Assembly: GCA_020344715.1 (NCBI GenBank) | Contig: CP070828.1 | Location: 899,781-906,130, forward strand | Reading direction: 5' to 3' | Length of the DNA stretch: 6,350 bases | From: Candidatus Bathyarchaeota archaeon | GTDB lineage: Archaea > Thermoproteota > Bathyarchaeia > Bathyarchaeales > Bathyarchaeaceae | Shown here: positions 5,976-6,350 of the stretch, piece after piece | Position numbering within the stretch: the stretch's first letter is position 1 | Layout: each line of letters starts with the position of its first letter | Made by a program: the position numbers and the translations under genes | The notes under the pieces: generated by a model | What the model was told of the DNA's origin: nothing | Databases searched by the model: none | Seen by the model: the letters and a program-made list of their open reading frames with translations, nothing else

Positions 5976-5992
5976 TTGTCGAAATCTGTCGG
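5976..5992 (+). promoter_or_regulatory. TGTCG pair overlapping the HTH-Fae start codon
   Basis: Two more TGTCG copies (5977-5981 and 5987-5991) overlap the TTG start, ten bases apart, and CGACA follows at 6024-6028. Lying just downstream of the predicted initiation site, they could act as a roadblock operator. Because they are partly coding, chance is harder to exclude here than upstream. Confidence 0.3.
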
Positions 5993-6350
5993 TGAGAAAC
6001 CTGCAACGAGAGAAGAGCTTATTCGACAGTTAGTGATTGCCATGAGAAGAGAAATGCAAACAAGGAAGACAATGAAGCCGACAATTGCAGGAACAGCGAG
6101 GGTTATGAAGATCCACCGCGATACTCTCTACTCATGGATGAAGGAGTTAAATGTCAAATTTCAGGATATACGAAGAGAAGCCTTGTTCGGCGAAGTCTTA
6201 GAGAAGCGCGGAAAACACACTTACCTTATTGGTGAAGCCCTAGTGGGCGAAGGCAACGAGGTTGCCCATGTCGACTTGTTGGTCGGCGATAAAGCTGGAC
6301 CTGTTGGAAAGGCTTTCGCCAATGGTTTTTCAAATCTATCGGTTGGGCAT
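5976..6350 (+). CDS. HTH DNA-binding domain fused to formaldehyde-activating enzyme (Fae) domain, N-terminal part
   Basis: The frame is open for 125 codons to the right edge. Residues 1-80 are not part of normal Fae. They include basic helices and a helix-turn-helix at about 36-60 ([20 protein letters not shown]), with the Fis/HTH_8-like pattern of a small-residue helix, turn, then R-x-TLY-x-W recognition helix. Residues 82-125 match the Fae N-terminus: [18 protein letters not shown], then LLVG and [10 protein letters not shown]. His98 corresponds to the catalytic His of Fae, which condenses formaldehyde with tetrahydromethanopterin (H4MPT) to methylene-H4MPT. Known Fae proteins are about 160-170 residues and start just before this segment, so the 80-residue extension is extra. 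An in-frame TAG at 5961-5963 leaves TTG at 5976 as the first start; ATG at 6042 would cut the first 22 residues but keep the HTH. It could be an enzyme-regulator or a formaldehyde/H4MPT-sensing transcription factor. The fusion is seen directly; sensing is inferred. Confidence 0.85.
   Translation, partial: MSKSVGEKPATREELIRQLVIAMRREMQTRKTMKPTIAGTARVMKIHRDTLYSWMKELNVKFQDIRREALFGEVLEKRGKHTYLIGEALVGEGNEVAHVDLLVGDKAGPVGKAFANGFSNLSVGH

Overview
The window looks archaeal. AT-rich TATA-like boxes lie about 40-70 bases before most starts. Several GTG or TTG starts have GGTG- or GGAGG-type ribosome sites. The proteins include a small Cren7-like zinc-ribbon protein, a CO-dehydrogenase-gamma-like Fe-S domain and a formaldehyde-activating enzyme (Fae) domain. 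A mesophilic Bathyarchaeia or other TACK-group archaeon would fit. That assignment is inference: no rRNA or taxonomic marker is present.

Layout. 1-900 (minus): the first 300 residues of a DUF255/YyaL-type thioredoxin-domain protein, cut by the window edge. 1025-1396 (plus): an unrecognised 123-residue acidic protein. Three small minus-strand genes follow: a mini-protein with an HEMLH zinc-protease motif (1466-1726), a 54-residue zinc-ribbon/Cren7-like protein (1817-1981) and an unrecognised helical protein (2094-2414). 2593-3849 (plus): a 418-residue protein with an N-terminal four-Cys Fe-S domain and a second, six-Cys cluster. 3921-5135 (minus): a complete SufS/CsdA-type cysteine desulfurase. 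5262-5807 (plus): a macro-domain ADP-ribose-binding protein. 5976 to the right edge (plus): a predicted DNA-binding helix-turn-helix fused to the start of a Fae domain, cut by the window edge.

Functional reading. The genes mostly have their own promoters and do not form one operon. The cysteine desulfurase could supply sulfur for Fe-S proteins such as the convergent 418-residue protein, but that link is only by proximity. The most interesting part is the right end. The HTH-Fae gene is preceded by three TGTCG units in 9-base phase and an 11-base perfect inverted repeat next to its TATA-like box. Two more TGTCG copies overlap its start codon. I read this as a possible self-regulating, formaldehyde- or C1-responsive one-component regulator, which is inference.

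No stretch longer than 300 bases lacks a gene. I saw no tRNA, rRNA, CRISPR array, insertion sequence or phage gene.
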